A DNA stretch of 13,503 nt, taken from an uncultured Victivallaceae bacterium (lineage in GTDB: Bacteria > Verrucomicrobiota > Lentisphaeria > Victivallales > Victivallaceae). Below are positions 12,552 to 13,503 of this stretch, piece after piece; the first letter of the stretch is position 1; each line of letters begins with the position of its first letter. The notes under the pieces were generated by a model. It was not told the DNA's origin, made no database searches, and was given only the letters and a program-made list of their open reading frames with translations. The translations under genes were made by a program, and so were the position numbers. The stretch covers positions 1-13,503 of the forward strand of contig CAKUKT010000035.1 in NCBI GenBank assembly GCA_934663655.1, given 5' to 3'.

Positions 12552-13503
12552 TTAAAGTCCCAAGAGAGCAGCGAGGCGATCGTGTTCAGCGCCCCACGGT
12601 GCGGGCCAGAGATTGGCGAGCACCTGACGGGGGTTCGCATCGCCGCTGAATTCCAACGCCGCCAGCCGGGCGCCCCGGGCAAAGTTCACCGGTTCCACGC
12701 CCTGGGAGAGCGCCAGGCGCATAGTGCCGATGGAACGGTCATCCCAGCCGAGCTTGCGCTCGAGGTCGCGGGTGACCCGGGCTATCGCATCCTTGAGGAA
12801 GGGGTTGGTCATGCGGACCAGCAACCCTTCCGCATAAGCGGTGAAGCCGGCCGGAGTGAAGAGTTCGTCATTCAGTGCGGCGTACTTTTTGATCAGCGCG
12901 CGGCCGGATTCATTGATGAAGGCGTTACGGGCGATTTCGATCAGTTCCGGGTGGGAGGCAAGTTCGCTCATGAACTGGCAGCCGCACTCCTTGCCGAGCA
13001 TGCCGAGCAGAAAATGGGTGGCGTTGTGTCCGTAGAGTTTCGCCTCCTCAAAGGGGAAGAGGTCGTCTTTGACGTAGAGCGAAGCGACGCACCGTTCCTC
13101 GATTCCGGGGCATTTGGAGATATAGATGGTGTTGAACTCCTCAACCAGATGGCCGTTCTCCGCAGTGGGAGCCAGCGGGGTGAGTTCCGAAGCCGGCGCA
13201 ACGCCGCTCATCTTGCCGATGACGGTGTTGAGGTACCAGGTGTTAGGGAACTTCTCGCCGATCGCCGCTTCCAGCGCTTCGGCGGCATGGTTGTTGTTCT
13301 CCGCGGTGTAGATGAAACGGCGGTGTTTCGGGGCGCGCGCGAAACCCGCGCGCAACCAGCCGGCGGAATAATCGAAAAATTTGACGCTCGGCAGCGCGGT
13401 AGCCAGTTCGTCGGCCTCCGCGGCGGCGGCGATCAGTTTTTCCTGTTCCGCCGGGATGTTGGGGTTGTAGACCTCGACGTGAGGATAGGTTTCGCGGTAG
13501 ACG
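12552..13503 (-). CDS. Mannitol-1-phosphate 5-dehydrogenase-like polyol dehydrogenase, 3' part; start lies beyond the right edge
   Basis: Polyol-specific long-chain dehydrogenases interconvert mannitol-1-phosphate and fructose-6-phosphate, or related polyols and sugar acids, with NAD(P). The frame is open to the window edge (codons complete to 13502), giving 316 visible residues beginning VYRETYPHVEVYNPN. The Rossmann N-terminus is cut off. Visible family marks are 'YTAENNNHAAEAL' (65-77), 'WYLNTVIGKMSGV' (89-101) and the catalytic signature K-x4-N-x2-H in KLYGHNATH (Lys155, Asn160, His163), which lines up with KLFTLNTGH in E. coli MtlD. A C-terminal helical domain follows (about 150-316). 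The TTG at 13355 is an internal Leu codon, not the start. Mannitol 2-dehydrogenase and tagaturonate reductase share the fold; the LNTVIGK block favours MtlD, but substrate is uncertain. Confidence 0.82.
   Translation of the reverse strand, partial: VYRETYPHVEVYNPNIPAEQEKLIAAAAEADELATALPSVKFFDYSAGWLRAGFARAPKHRRFIYTAENNNHAAEALEAAIGEKFPNTWYLNTVIGKMSGVAPASELTPLAPTAENGHLVEEFNTIYISKCPGIEERCVASLYVKDDLFPFEEAKLYGHNATHFLLGMLGKECGCQFMSELASHPELIEIARNAFINESGRALIKKYAALNDELFTPAGFTAYAEGLLVRMTNPFLKDAIARVTRDLERKLGWDDRSIGTMRLALSQGVEPVNFARGARLAALEFSGDANPRQVLANLWPAPWGAEHDRLAALLGL

Noticed and set aside
12458..12682. N-terminal extension of the small membrane protein reaching into the dehydrogenase gene
   Set aside because: The extension overlaps a conserved coding region in another frame, has an Arg/Pro-rich shadow-like composition, and covers the GC-rich hairpin; the TTG at 12457 has a good ribosome site.
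13353..13355. TTG at 13355 as the start of the MtlD-like gene
   Set aside because: The same frame is open to the window edge and reads as sensible protein (VYRETYPHVEVYNPN...), so the TTG is an internal Leu codon and the gene is truncated by the window.

Overview
The window looks like chromosomal DNA from a GC-rich, diderm bacterium. The set of genes (GspL/M/C-like proteins leading a type II secretion operon, a pseudopilin starting with basic residues directly before FTLIE, polyol and sugar-nucleotide enzymes nearby) reminds me of the Planctomycetes-Verrucomicrobia-Lentisphaerae group, perhaps Lentisphaerota/Victivallales. This placement is inference from protein style, not from a marker gene. 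I see no rRNA, tRNA, CRISPR array, insertion sequence or phage gene.

Layout. (1) 1-123, minus strand: the first 41 codons of a dUTPase gene (dut) running off the left edge. (2) 124-387: a divergent intergenic region with T-tracts and an inverted repeat. (3) 388-1221: a secreted helical repeat protein of unknown function. (4) 1272-9796: seven tightly packed plus-strand genes encoding the core of a type II secretion system in the order L-M-C-D-E-F-G, with ATGA/GTGA overlaps or very short gaps, closed by a strong intrinsic terminator at 9825-9858. (5) 9859-10015: a promoter region with two palindromes, leading into a two-gene operon (10016-12135) of a Gfo/Idh/MocA-type oxidoreductase and a WbpP-like UDP-sugar 4-epimerase, ended by a terminator at 12155-12200. 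(6) 12203-13503, minus strand: a small two-helix membrane protein lying downstream of the 3' part of a mannitol-1-phosphate dehydrogenase-like gene that runs off the right edge.

How the genes work together. GspL-, GspM- and GspC-like proteins form the inner-membrane platform with GspF. GspE is the cytoplasmic ATPase, GspG the major pseudopilin and GspD the outer-membrane secretin. The minor pseudopilins H-K and the prepilin peptidase are not here; the terminator right after gspG means they must lie elsewhere or be absent. The secreted repeat protein directly in front of gspL may belong to the same transcript and is the least explained gene in the window.

The most unusual points are: Arg rather than Gly before the pseudopilin cleavage site, a compact DnaJ-like CxxCxGxG zinc motif in GspE, a Met/Gln-rich tail instead of a PDZ domain in the GspC-like protein, the L-M-C-first gene order, and the four-unit repeat protein upstream.
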